Positions 17,229-25,082 of a DNA stretch of 64,000 nt are shown one piece after another. This DNA comes from DASYXW01 sp035934405. GTDB taxonomy: Bacteria; Acidobacteriota; Terriglobia; UBA7540. The translations under genes and the position numbers were made by a program. The notes below the pieces were generated by a model that worked only from the letters and a program-made list of their open reading frames with translations, made no database searches and was not told the origin of the DNA. The stretch covers positions 68,507 to 132,506 of the forward strand of contig DASYXW010000012.1 of NCBI GenBank assembly GCA_035934405.1, in the 5' to 3' direction. Positions within the stretch are counted from its first letter, which is position 1, and each line of letters opens with the position of its first letter.

Positions 17229-17510
17229 TCAAAGGTAGTCAATCTCGTAGTGCGCCACGTCGTCGCCGAGCGTTCTTTCCGCTTCGGCCAGCGCCTGCCG
17301 TAACAAGGATTCGAGCAGGGGATGGCTGTTTGAGATGGAGACCACGCCAAGGGTTGCCTGCTGCCATACGTCCTGATGGTCGAGCTCGGCCACGGCGACG
17401 TTGAAGCGCTCGCGCAGACGGCCCCGCAGCTTCTGCACCACCGCGCGTTTTTCCTTCAGGGAATGGGCGTAGGGAATCTGGAATTCGAGAGTCAGCACAC
17501 CGACGGGCAT
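17229..17510 (-). CDS. DUF503 family protein (YlxP-like)
   Basis: A 93-residue protein: MPVGVLTLEFQIPYAHSLKEKRAVVQKLRGRLRERFNVAVAELDHQDVWQ is the full DUF503 signature, and the length is normal. In many bacteria this small protein sits just after infB, as here, next to rbfA and truB, which suggests a link with ribosome maturation. Its biochemical role is not established. It lies 90 bases beyond infB; the gap is filled by repeat family A. Confidence 0.9.
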   Translation of the reverse strand: MPVGVLTLEFQIPYAHSLKEKRAVVQKLRGRLRERFNVAVAELDHQDVWQQATLGVVSISNSHPLLESLLRQALAEAERTLGDDVAHYEIDYL

Positions 17511-17527
17511 TTTCTCATCGGGCCATG

Positions 17528-17603
17528 GAGTTGCGAAAATCGAAACTCGAAATTCGATACCTGTCCTTGAGTTTCGAATTTCGATTTTCGAATTTCGGCT
17601 TCA
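17528..17603. repeat. Degenerate word repeat, family A (palindromic copy)
   Basis: aatcgaaactcgaaattcga on the left and tcgaatttcgattttcga on the right can pair, so this infB/DUF503 spacer forms a long imperfect hairpin. The words match the copies at 22109-22155 and 45728-45770. Confidence 0.75.
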
Positions 17604-20354
17604 AACCAGCGCCGGCTCCGCCACCCGCTCGGTGACGAAGGCTTCGATAACGTCGCTCGATTTCACGTCGCTGTAATTCTCCAGGGCGATGCCGCACTCC
17701 ATACCGGACCGGACCTCGGGCACGTCCTCCTTGAAGCGGTGGAGCGACCGGATGCGTCCCTCGTGGATGACGACGTTATCGCGCAGCAAGCGGATCTTCG
17801 AATCGCGCGTGAACTTGCCGTCCTGGACGTAACACCCCGCCACCGTGCCCACTTTGGAGATGCGGAAGACCTCGCGGATTTCGGCGTGGCCGGTGGTCAC
17901 TTCCTTGATGGTCACGGCCAGCAGGCCGGTCATGGCTTTCTTGATTTCATCAATAACGTTGTAAATGATGGTGTGCATGCGGACGTCGACTTTTTCAAGC
18001 TGGGCTAGCTCAGTAGCCTTCCGTTCCGGGCGAACGTTGAAGCCGATCACCACAGCGTTCGAGGCCGAGGCCAGCAGCACGTCGGTCTCGGTGATGGCGC
18101 CCACGCCGGCGTGGATCACCTTCACTTTCACCTTGTCGGTCGAGAGCTTGTTCAGGGTCTCGGTGAGGGCTTCCACCGAGCCCTGCACGTCAGCCTTGAT
18201 GATGAGCCCGAGTTCCCGCACTTCTCCGGCGGCCAGCTTCTCGTGCAACTGTTCGAGGGTGAGGCGCGCACTCTTGGCGAGAGCGGCTTCTCGCAGCTTG
18301 CCGAGCCGGTGAATGGAAATCTGGCGCGCCTTGAGCGTGTCTTCGATCGCCTGCAGGCGGTCACCCGCCTGGGGCACATCTTCGAGGCCGAGGACCTCAA
18401 CGGGGGTCGAAGGTGGAGCTTCGTCGGTAGGGCGTCCATGATCGTCGAACATGGCCCGCACCTTGCCGTAAATGGCGCCGACGATGAAGGCGTCACCCAC
18501 GTGCAGCGTTCCGTTCTGGTTGAGCACGGTGGCCACCGGGCCACGTCCGCGGTCGAGGCGGCCCTCGAGCACGGTCCCGGAAGCGGGCCGGTCGGGGTTC
18601 GCTTTCAAGTCCTGGATATCGGCCACGAGCAGGATCATCTCCAGCAGCAGGTCAAGGTTGGTGTGCTGCTTGGCGGAAACTCCCACCATCACCGTCTTGC
18701 CGCCCCAGTCCTCGGCCAGGAGGTCCTGATCGGCGAGCTGCTTCTTGACGCGCTCGATCTGAGCTTCGGGTTTGTCAATCTTGTTGATGGCCACGATGAT
18801 GGGGACTTTGGCGGCGCGGGCGTGGTTGATGGCTTCGAGCGTCTGCGGCATCACGCCGTCGTCCGCCGCCACCACCAGCACCACGATGTCCGTAACCCGG
18901 GCCCCGCGGGCGCGCATCAAGGTGAAGGCTTCGTGGCCGGGCGTATCGAGGAAAACCACCTTCCGGTTGCGCACCTCGACGTGATAGGCGCCGATGTGCT
19001 GCGTGATGCCTCCGGCTTCGCGCGCCGCCACGCTGGTCTCGCGGATGGCGTCGAGCAGCGACGTCTTGCCGTGGTCCACGTGGCCCATCACCGTCACCAC
19101 GGGCGCGCGCGGCTGAAGATCCTCGGGACGGTCGGCCTCCACCACGTCCTGGGTCACTTCCTCTTCGAAGGTGATGACCTTGGTGTCGGCGCCGAAGGTG
19201 CGCGAGATTTCGGTGGCGGTGGCGCTGTCGAGGGTCTGGTTGATGGTGGCAAAAATGCCCTTGTCGAGCAGCTTCTTGATGACGTCCTTGGCGCGCGCGT
19301 CCAGCTTTTCCGAAAGCTCCTTGATGCTGATGCCTTCGCTGATCACGATGCTGCGGGTAATGGGTATCTCTTCCGGAGGCACGGGCCTCGCCGGAGCGGG
19401 ACGCGGAGCAAAGCGCGGCGCGGGCATCCCGGCACGGCCCGCTCCCGGACGTCCGCCGGGCACCCCGCGCTGCGGAAAGCTGGGCGCGCCTGGCCGGGTG
19501 GAAGTGGGGTGCTGCGGACGGTGCTCGCCCGGACGTGGCGTCGTGCCCGGGCGAGAGGGCAGGCGGCGGGTGGGAGACGGTTGATAAATCGGCTGGTTGG
19601 AAGCGGGTGACTTTGCCGCGATTGAGTCCCGAGTGTGCCGGGTGGGAACAGGAATCCCGGTGACCTGAGCCAGCTTCGCGCCCAGGGTTCCAAGCTGGCC
19701 GGTTTGACCCATTGAGGAAGCGGCGGCAGATGCCCCGCGGCCAGCCGTTGAGCCCGGCGCCGAGCCTCTTGCCGCTAGAACTGCCCCCGGTGTGCCAGCG
19801 CTCATCGGCCGGGCGGAAGTTCCAATTGGGGTCTGGCGCGTGCTGGCGGCAGGCACGCCGTGGGCCGGTGTCAAGCCGGTGCGGCGGGCGGCGAGAGGCG
19901 GCGCTACGGGTCCGGCGGCAGGCCCCGATCGCATCGGGGCAGGCGCGTGAGCGAGCGGTTGCGCTCCGGCCTGTTTTTTGAGTAACAGTGACTTGCGCGT
20001 CTCCGCGATGATCTGGTCGATCGATTTCGTCATCGGGACGGTCTCATGCCGCACCCAATGCTCTGGTGCTTCGGGCGCAGACGGCTTCGACGCCACGCGC
20101 GGAGCGGAAACGGTCGGGGCCGAAGCCGCGGGCTTGGGCGCCGGCGCAGCGGCGACCGCGGCGGCAGGAGCTTCTGGAACAGCGGATTTCGTCTCGCCCG
20201 CGTGGAAGCGCCGGCGTACCTTTTCTGCCAGGTCGTCGTCAAGCGTACTCGAATGCGACTTGAACTCGTGGCCGAGTTCGGCCAGATAGTCAATGACCGA
20301 TTTGCTCTTGACCTCGACCTCGCGAGCCAGCTCATTGATGCGAATCTTACTCAT
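17601..20354 (-). CDS. infB: Translation initiation factor IF-2
   Basis: A 917-residue GTPase that places fMet-tRNA on the 30S subunit and promotes subunit joining. The N-terminal IF2N domain begins MSKIRINELAREVEVKSKSV. A long low-complexity Ala/Pro/Arg linker (about 70-330) follows, then a second IF2N-like helix region (SIVISEGISIKELSEKL). The GTPase begins near residue 425 with GHVDHGKTS, then DTPGHEAF and NKIDKP. Domains II-IV end with RVAEPALV. ATG 20354 is supported by GGGAG four bases upstream. It belongs to the rimP-nusA-infB block but is separated from nusA by an unusual 219-base AT-rich gap. Confidence 0.97.
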   Translation of the reverse strand: MSKIRINELAREVEVKSKSVIDYLAELGHEFKSHSSTLDDDLAEKVRRRFHAGETKSAVPEAPAAAVAAAPAPKPAASAPTVSAPRVASKPSAPEAPEHWVRHETVPMTKSIDQIIAETRKSLLLKKQAGAQPLAHAPAPMRSGPAAGPVAPPLAARRTGLTPAHGVPAASTRQTPIGTSARPMSAGTPGAVLAARGSAPGSTAGRGASAAASSMGQTGQLGTLGAKLAQVTGIPVPTRHTRDSIAAKSPASNQPIYQPSPTRRLPSRPGTTPRPGEHRPQHPTSTRPGAPSFPQRGVPGGRPGAGRAGMPAPRFAPRPAPARPVPPEEIPITRSIVISEGISIKELSEKLDARAKDVIKKLLDKGIFATINQTLDSATATEISRTFGADTKVITFEEEVTQDVVEADRPEDLQPRAPVVTVMGHVDHGKTSLLDAIRETSVAAREAGGITQHIGAYHVEVRNRKVVFLDTPGHEAFTLMRARGARVTDIVVLVVAADDGVMPQTLEAINHARAAKVPIIVAINKIDKPEAQIERVKKQLADQDLLAEDWGGKTVMVGVSAKQHTNLDLLLEMILLVADIQDLKANPDRPASGTVLEGRLDRGRGPVATVLNQNGTLHVGDAFIVGAIYGKVRAMFDDHGRPTDEAPPSTPVEVLGLEDVPQAGDRLQAIEDTLKARQISIHRLGKLREAALAKSARLTLEQLHEKLAAGEVRELGLIIKADVQGSVEALTETLNKLSTDKVKVKVIHAGVGAITETDVLLASASNAVVIGFNVRPERKATELAQLEKVDVRMHTIIYNVIDEIKKAMTGLLAVTIKEVTTGHAEIREVFRISKVGTVAGCYVQDGKFTRDSKIRLLRDNVVIHEGRIRSLHRFKEDVPEVRSGMECGIALENYSDVKSSDVIEAFVTERVAEPALV

Positions 20355-20405
20355 TTGCTCCCTTTTCTTCAGTCCCGACAGCGTTCGCTTTCAAAAAGCA
20401 CACAC

Positions 20406-20434
20406 AGTATGTAAAATAAGACTAATATTATCAA
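20406..20434 (-). promoter_or_regulatory. Candidate internal promoter in front of infB
   Basis: On the minus strand, TTGATA (20434-20429), a 17-base spacer and CATACT (20411-20406). It would start transcripts about 45 bases before infB. The -35 overlaps the first copy of the 18-bp repeat described separately. Confidence 0.45.
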
Positions 20435-20539
20435 TATCTTGACGGCTTTAATGGAGTAAGGCTTTTATTTTCAAGTATCTGACGGCTTTCTAATCTTTCA
20501 TAAAACACCGATCCTTTGTTTTCAATATGTTGACGGCTT
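20431..20539. repeat. Three 18-bp direct repeats in the nusA-infB gap
   Basis: Copies at 20431-20448 (tcaatatcttgacggctt), 20471-20488 (tcaagtatctgacggctt) and 20522-20539 (tcaatatgttgacggctt) share the core TGACGGCTT. They lie in AT-rich DNA with starts 40 and 51 bases apart. This arrangement suggests protein-binding sites or a repeated RNA element. Confidence 0.7.
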
Positions 20540-20573
20540 CGTTCGTAACATTTTCATTTTTTCTCGCGCTGAC

Positions 20574-22103
20574 TCAAACGGGATCGGCGTCCGGTGCGGT
20601 CGTGTGACTCTCCGCTTCCGGCTCTTCCGGCGACTCGCCGGATGGTTGAGCGTCAGGCTCGGCTGCGACCGCCACCGAGACTTCGGTCTCTGCCGCGGCG
20701 CCCTCGGTGAGGGCGCTTGCTGCGGACACCGGCTCTCCTGCTGGCGCTTCGGGTGCGACAATTCCCACCTGGGCCGCGACGGTCTCCGCCTGGGCCGCGA
20801 GAGCTTCGGCCTCGGCCGCCTCAGCCTCGGCCGTCGCCTCGGCGGCTTCGAAGTAGTCGGTGACCACCTTGCGAATCCGGTCCACTGTCTTTTCCCCGAT
20901 GCCGGGAATCTCGGTAAGCTCCGCCGGGGTCATCTGGGCCAGTTGCTCGACGGTTTCGAGGCCGTGGTCCTTTAACCTCTGCAGGGTTTTTTCGCCCAAG
21001 CCGGCGAGCTCGCTGATCGCGGCGCCGCGCCGCGCCATGGCGGCCATCTGCGACTCGATCTCCTGACGCTTTTCCTCCTCGCTCTTAATGTCGATGTGCC
21101 AGTCGAGCAGCTTCGCCGCCAGGCGCACGTTCTGGCCCTTCTTGCCGATGGCGAGCGAAAGCTGCGTGTCGTCCACGATCACTTCCAGGTGCTTCTGCTC
21201 CGAATCCACCACCGAAACGTGATTGATCTTGGCGGGCGAGAGGGAGTTGGCGGCAAAGATGAGCGTGTCTTCGTTGTATTCGATAATGTCGATCTTCTCG
21301 CCTCGCAGTTCACGGATGATGGACTGCACGCGCATGCCCTTCATGCCCACACACGCGCCGACGCAGTCGACATCGGCGTCCTTCGACAAGACGGCCACCT
21401 TGGTGCGTTCTCCGGGCTCGCGTGCAATGGCACGGATCACCACCGTGCCGTCGTAAATCTCCGGCACCTCCATTTCGAACAGACGCTGGACCAGCATGCC
21501 GTCGGCGCGCGACACCACCACCTGCGGCCCGCGCGCGGCGCGGTCCACCATGACGATCACGGCGCGCAGGCGGTCGCCGATCTGGTAGGTCTCGAGGCGC
21601 GACTGCTCCTTGCGGGGCATGCGGCCTTCGGTGCGCCCCAGGTCCACGATCACGTCCGGCCCTTCCTGCCTCTTTACGGTGCAGTTCACCAGCTCGCCCA
21701 CGCGCCCGTTGTATTCGGCGAACACGGTATCGCGCTCGGCTTCGCGCACTTTCTGAAAAATCACCTGTTTCGCCGTTTGCGCGGCGATGCGGCCCAGCAC
21801 GTCGGTCTTCAGGCGAATGCGGATTTCGCTTTCCACCGCGGCTTCCGGATCGTGCTTGCGGGCCTGGGCCACGGTCATCTCGCGGTCCGGGTCAAGCACT
21901 TCCTCCACCACTTTTTTCACCGCGAACACTTCCACGGCGCCGGTGTCCTTATTGAACTTGGATTGCAGCTCGTCGGTGGTCTTGTAATACTTGCGCGTCG
22001 CCACCAGGATGGCGTCTTCCACCGCCGCGATGATGATCTGCGCGTCAATGCCCTTTTCGCGGCTTAGTTGGTCAATCGTTTGATAAAGGAGGCTCGTGCC
22101 CAT
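20574..22103 (-). CDS. nusA: Transcription termination/antitermination factor NusA
   Basis: A 509-residue RNA polymerase-binding factor that affects pausing, termination and antitermination. The N-terminal domain starts MGTSLLYQTIDQLSREKGID. The S1 domain is at about 135-200 (GRVGELVNCTVKRQEGPDVIVDLGRTEGRMPRKEQ). The two KH domains are at about 230-345 (DCVGACVGMKGMRVQSIIREL; LSLAIGKKGQNVRLAAKL). A helix-hairpin-helix pair follows (AGLGEKTLQRL, IPGIGEKTVDRI), then an Ala/Glu-rich acidic tail of about 80 residues. The tail is longer than in most NusA proteins. It lies between rimP and infB in the classic order. Confidence 0.96.
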   Translation of the reverse strand: MGTSLLYQTIDQLSREKGIDAQIIIAAVEDAILVATRKYYKTTDELQSKFNKDTGAVEVFAVKKVVEEVLDPDREMTVAQARKHDPEAAVESEIRIRLKTDVLGRIAAQTAKQVIFQKVREAERDTVFAEYNGRVGELVNCTVKRQEGPDVIVDLGRTEGRMPRKEQSRLETYQIGDRLRAVIVMVDRAARGPQVVVSRADGMLVQRLFEMEVPEIYDGTVVIRAIAREPGERTKVAVLSKDADVDCVGACVGMKGMRVQSIIRELRGEKIDIIEYNEDTLIFAANSLSPAKINHVSVVDSEQKHLEVIVDDTQLSLAIGKKGQNVRLAAKLLDWHIDIKSEEEKRQEIESQMAAMARRGAAISELAGLGEKTLQRLKDHGLETVEQLAQMTPAELTEIPGIGEKTVDRIRKVVTDYFEAAEATAEAEAAEAEALAAQAETVAAQVGIVAPEAPAGEPVSAASALTEGAAAETEVSVAVAAEPDAQPSGESPEEPEAESHTTAPDADPV

Positions 22104-22108
22104 AAGAC

Positions 22109-22155
22109 CTCGAAGTTAGAAACTCGAAATTCGAAACTGGAAACTCGAAACTGGG
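22109..22155. repeat. Degenerate word repeat, family A (rimP-nusA spacer)
   Basis: gttagaaactcgaaattcga is followed by aactggaaactcgaaactgg just upstream of the nusA start. On the transcribed (minus) strand the words read TTTCGAGTTTCCAGTTTCGA. Confidence 0.72.
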
Positions 22156-22193
22156 CGGCTATAGCCGCAGCACCAATCACGTTGTTGTTTCCA

Positions 22194-22646
22194 TTATTCC
22201 ACCACCAGTCTTGCCTTCTGCACGTTGGCAAGATCCATCTCTCTTACCCCAGCCTCGCCGCAGTCCAGCCGCACGCGGCCGGATTCGTACCCCGCCAGGC
22301 GTCCTTCCAGCACCGTTTGCCGGTCGACCGGCTCCTTCAGCACCAGGCGCGCCCGGCGTCCTACAAAGTGCTCGAAATCACGCGGCTTCGAGAGCTTGCG
22401 ATCAAGCCCCGGGGACGAGACCTCCAGCGTGTAACTTCCCGGAATCAGATCCTCAACGTCGAGGATGGCGCTCAACTGCTCGCTCACCAACTGGCAATCG
22501 GCGTGCGACACGCCTTCCGGCTTGTCGATGTAAACCCGCAGGAGCTGGTTGGATCTGCCACCCTTGAGCTCCACGTCCACCAGAAACAGCCCTTCCGAAC
22601 TTGCCACTCGTTCGGCAGCGGCCGCAACTTTTCCCAGGTCCACCAT
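22194..22646 (-). CDS. rimP: Ribosome maturation factor RimP
   Basis: A 150-residue protein needed for 30S maturation. Start ATG 22646 gives the usual N-terminus (MVDLGKVAAAAERVASSEGLFLVDVELKG). An upstream extension of the frame runs through the leader and is not protein-like. Signatures: LLRVYIDKPEGVSHADCQLVSEQLSAILDVEDLIPGSYTLEVSSPGLDRKL. The length is normal. It is the first gene of the rimP-nusA-infB operon; its leader contains a promoter (22753-22782) and a terminator-like hairpin (22702-22725). Confidence 0.93.
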   Translation of the reverse strand: MVDLGKVAAAAERVASSEGLFLVDVELKGGRSNQLLRVYIDKPEGVSHADCQLVSEQLSAILDVEDLIPGSYTLEVSSPGLDRKLSKPRDFEHFVGRRARLVLKEPVDRQTVLEGRLAGYESGRVRLDCGEAGVREMDLANVQKARLVVE

Positions 22647-22701
22647 AAGAGCCGGGGCTCGGAATCGGCGAATCCGCAGTCTATCGCTCGCTTCTCCCAA
22701 C

Positions 22702-22725
22702 AAAAAAGTGGGCATCAAGCCCACT
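22702..22725 (-). terminator. Intrinsic-terminator hairpin in the rimP-nusA-infB leader (possible attenuator)
   Basis: On the minus strand a 7-bp stem AGTGGGC/GCCCACT with loop TTGAT runs directly into TTTTTT. It lies between the promoter and the rimP start, so it should act on the operon's own transcript. Confidence 0.7.
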
Positions 22726-22752
22726 GGACAATCCGCCAGTTTTCTCCTGAAA

Positions 22753-22782
22753 TAGTATACGGGCGCCGAAACAAAAAAGCAA
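22753..22782 (-). promoter_or_regulatory. Promoter of the rimP-nusA-infB operon
   Basis: On the minus strand, TTGCTT (22782-22777), 18 bases, then TATACT (22758-22753). The predicted start is near 22746, about 100 bases upstream of rimP. Confidence 0.6.
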
Positions 22783-22808
22783 GCGATTGTACTGGTCGGT
22801 AGTGGGTC

Positions 22809-22898
22809 AGTTTTGAAGCGCTGTAGCGGCGGTCTCCGGCCGCCGGCCTTTCTTTTCAAATGATTTCGGCGCTCAGAGAGCGCCGCTACAGCAAACTG
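22809..22898. repeat. REP-like palindromic element pair (GCTGTAGCGGCG type)
   Basis: Two inverted units, gctgtagcggcggtctccgg and cgctcagagagcgccgctac, each with its own GC-rich hairpin, are flanked by matching ends (CAGTTTT on the left, AAACTG on the right). They sit between divergent operons. Related elements occur at 58780-58831, 60815-60910 and 61704-61892. Confidence 0.75.
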
Positions 22899-23002
22899 CA
22901 CCACTACCGGTATTCTCTCTTCGTTGCCGGAGTGCTGGGCGACGTGCTAGACTGGAGTATCACAATTTAACCTGCGTCGCAGGGCGCCTCCAGAGAGATC
23001 GC

Positions 23003-23686
23003 ATGAAGCGCTATGGCGAGCATCGCTTCCCCGGCAAGCTTTTTGTTGTCGAGGGGATCGACGGCTCGGGCAAATCCACCCAACTCGCGCTGCTGCACCA
23101 GTGGCTGCTGAGCGAAGGATACGGCGTGGTGTTCAGCGAGTGGAACTCATCGCCGCTGGTGCGCGACATCACCAAGCGCGGCAAGAAGAAGCAGATGCTT
23201 ACGCCGGCAACGTTCAGCCTGATTCATGCCACCGATTTTGCCGACCGCATGGAACGCAACATCATCCCGCTGCTCAAGGCGGGCGCGGTGGTGCTCTGCG
23301 ACCGCTACATCTACACCGCCTTTGCGCGCGACGTGGCGCGCGGCATGGATCCGAAGTGGGTGCGCGAGCTTTACAGTTTCGCCGCCAAGCCCACCATCGC
23401 GTTTTATTTCCGCGTGCCGCTCGAAATCTCGATGCAACGGCTGCATAGCGGGCGCAACGGTTTCAAGTTCTATGAGGCCGGACTGGACCTCGGCTTGAGC
23501 GAGGAGCCGGACGAAAGCTTCAAGCTCTTTCAGGGCCGCATCATCGAAGAATACGAGAAGATGGTGCCGGAATTCGACATCACGGCGGTGGACGCGACGC
23601 TGCCCATCGAGACGCAGCAGGCGGGGATGCGGCAACTGGTGAAGTCGAAGCTGGCGCAGGCGAAACGACTAAGGGTGGCGCCGTGA
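23003..23686 (+). CDS. Thymidylate kinase-like P-loop kinase
   Basis: A 227-residue protein. Walker A is canonical (VEGIDGSGKSTQ, Lys24). The DRY motif (LCDRYIYTAFARDVARG) and the C-terminal basic helix fit the dTMP kinase fold. The TREPG loop that binds dTMP in true Tmk is replaced by SEWNSSP, so the substrate may not be dTMP. A candidate promoter TTGCCG-N18-TAGACT lies at 22925-22954. Its stop overlaps the next start (GTGA at 23683-23686), and a second kinase of the same family follows after that gene. I do not assign tmk. Confidence 0.72.
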   Translation: MKRYGEHRFPGKLFVVEGIDGSGKSTQLALLHQWLLSEGYGVVFSEWNSSPLVRDITKRGKKKQMLTPATFSLIHATDFADRMERNIIPLLKAGAVVLCDRYIYTAFARDVARGMDPKWVRELYSFAAKPTIAFYFRVPLEISMQRLHSGRNGFKFYEAGLDLGLSEEPDESFKLFQGRIIEEYEKMVPEFDITAVDATLPIETQQAGMRQLVKSKLAQAKRLRVAP

Positions 23687-25020
23687 GGAACGGAAAGCGG
23701 TTGGCAGTCGGCAGTCGGCACTGGGCAACTGTTGCACTTTCGATTCTTCTCGTCTGCATGGCCCCGGCCATCGGCCTCCCAGCGCTTGTATCCAGCGGAA
23801 TGGGTCAAACACCCTCGGCGACTACCCCCGCACGGGCGGAGCAAGTGCCGGACGCTGGCTCGATTTCAGGGAACGCCTATCGCAACGAGTTTTTCGGGTT
23901 CACTTACCAGTTCCCTAAAGGATGGCTCGTCAAACAGGCCGGGAACGGTCCGCAAGCAACCCAGTCCCCTGGCAAGCCGGGCGTCTACGTCTTGCTCTTT
24001 GCCTTTCAGCCTCGCAACCTGTTCGAACTTTCGACAATCTTGGTCCGGGCCGTCAAGCTCTCGTCGCCCGACCTCACGGCCGAACGGTTCTTGTTGGACG
24101 AGTACCAGGCTTTGAAGAATTCAGGCTTCAAGCCCGAAGGGGAGCCGAAGGAGCTTTCGGCGGGAGGCTGGCAGTTTGCGTCTTTGATCTCCCGCGAAAA
24201 GGTAGGCGGCGGGACTCTGCGTCAAGAGAATCTGGTCGCTATCCAGAAGGGATACGCGCTCGAGTTCAACTTCATCGCCAACCAAGAAGGGACGTTCAAG
24301 CTGTTGCATAAGACGATCGAAACGCTGACCGCCTTCAATCCCGCAACTGCTTGCGGTGGCCGGACCCAAGGGTTTGAAGCCACCGGCCGAACGGGAAGCG
24401 CTCCCCAGGCGGACTCGGGTGTCACCAAAGAGACCATCGAGAGCACTGGCACTATATCCGGGAACGTTTACAAGAACGGTTTCTTTGAACTGTCCTACCA
24501 GTTCCCGTCTGGAATGAGAGCTGAGGGGCAGGCGGGGGTTGAGCACGTTGTTCGAGCCGGGCACGAGGCAATCTACGGAAACAAGCCCGAAGAGGACGTA
24601 GAGCATCAAGCGGCAGAAAGGCAGACCATTAGGCTGCTTACCGTGGTTGGGCCCCGACCAGAAGTCCCCTCCGCTCCCGACCAGATGGTGTTGTTAGCTG
24701 AGGACGTTTCTGCGTTTCCCTCCACCAATGCAAAGCGATGCATGATGGAGCTAGCCTTCGCTCTGTCGCACAATCCGCTTCGGTTCCAGCAATACCGCCT
24801 TCCTGGCGAAAAACGCGTTGGCAAACTTAAATTTGCTAAAGCAGAGTTCAAGGCGCAAGTAAACCATCAGGGTCAGCAGATCACGATTTACACAACGTAT
24901 CTGGGAATCGTTTTGAAGGGATATTTCGTAGCGTGGGGGTTCAGCGCCGGCAGCGAGAAAGCACTGAAGCCACTCGTCGCGAGCATCGACTCCGTGACGT
25001 TGCGAAGCGCGACAGAATAG
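23683..25020 (+). CDS. Secreted protein with two PsbP-like domains
   Basis: A 445-residue protein. The GTG start overlaps the kinase stop, indicating coupling. The N-terminus contains an export-type hydrophobic segment (ATVALSILLVCMAPAIGLPAL). Two similar domains follow, each opening with the same phrase: SGNAYRNEFFGFTYQFPKGW (about residue 65) and SGNVYKNGFFELSYQFPSGM (about 265). These resemble PsbP/DUF1795-type lipid- or partner-binding folds. The codons for residues about 6-17 are made from repeat family B (gttggcagtcggcagtcgg), so the signal peptide's start is partly repeat-derived. GC content is lower in the second half. Role unknown; it is sandwiched between two thymidylate-kinase-like genes. 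Confidence 0.6.
   Translation: MRNGKRLAVGSRHWATVALSILLVCMAPAIGLPALVSSGMGQTPSATTPARAEQVPDAGSISGNAYRNEFFGFTYQFPKGWLVKQAGNGPQATQSPGKPGVYVLLFAFQPRNLFELSTILVRAVKLSSPDLTAERFLLDEYQALKNSGFKPEGEPKELSAGGWQFASLISREKVGGGTLRQENLVAIQKGYALEFNFIANQEGTFKLLHKTIETLTAFNPATACGGRTQGFEATGRTGSAPQADSGVTKETIESTGTISGNVYKNGFFELSYQFPSGMRAEGQAGVEHVVRAGHEAIYGNKPEEDVEHQAAERQTIRLLTVVGPRPEVPSAPDQMVLLAEDVSAFPSTNAKRCMMELAFALSHNPLRFQQYRLPGEKRVGKLKFAKAEFKAQVNHQGQQITIYTTYLGIVLKGYFVAWGFSAGSEKALKPLVASIDSVTLRSATE
23700..23735. repeat. Degenerate word repeat, family B, inside a coding region
   Basis: ggcagtcggcagtcggcact followed by gggcaactgttgc matches the family B words at 13821-13900. It is translated as part of the leader peptide of the secreted protein at 23683. 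Confidence 0.6.
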
Positions 25021-25082
25021 GCGAAGAAGGCGTTCACTGCCTCTTTTAAAGGTCAGTGGTCGTCGTATCGAGAGGGTGCGCG

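Noticed and set aside
18111..19610. 499-codon plus-strand frame opposite infB
   Set aside because: Antisense shadow of IF-2, His/Arg-rich with no recognisable domain.
23003..23686. Naming the kinase tmk
   Set aside because: The TREPG dTMP-binding loop is missing in both copies, so the specific name is not supported.
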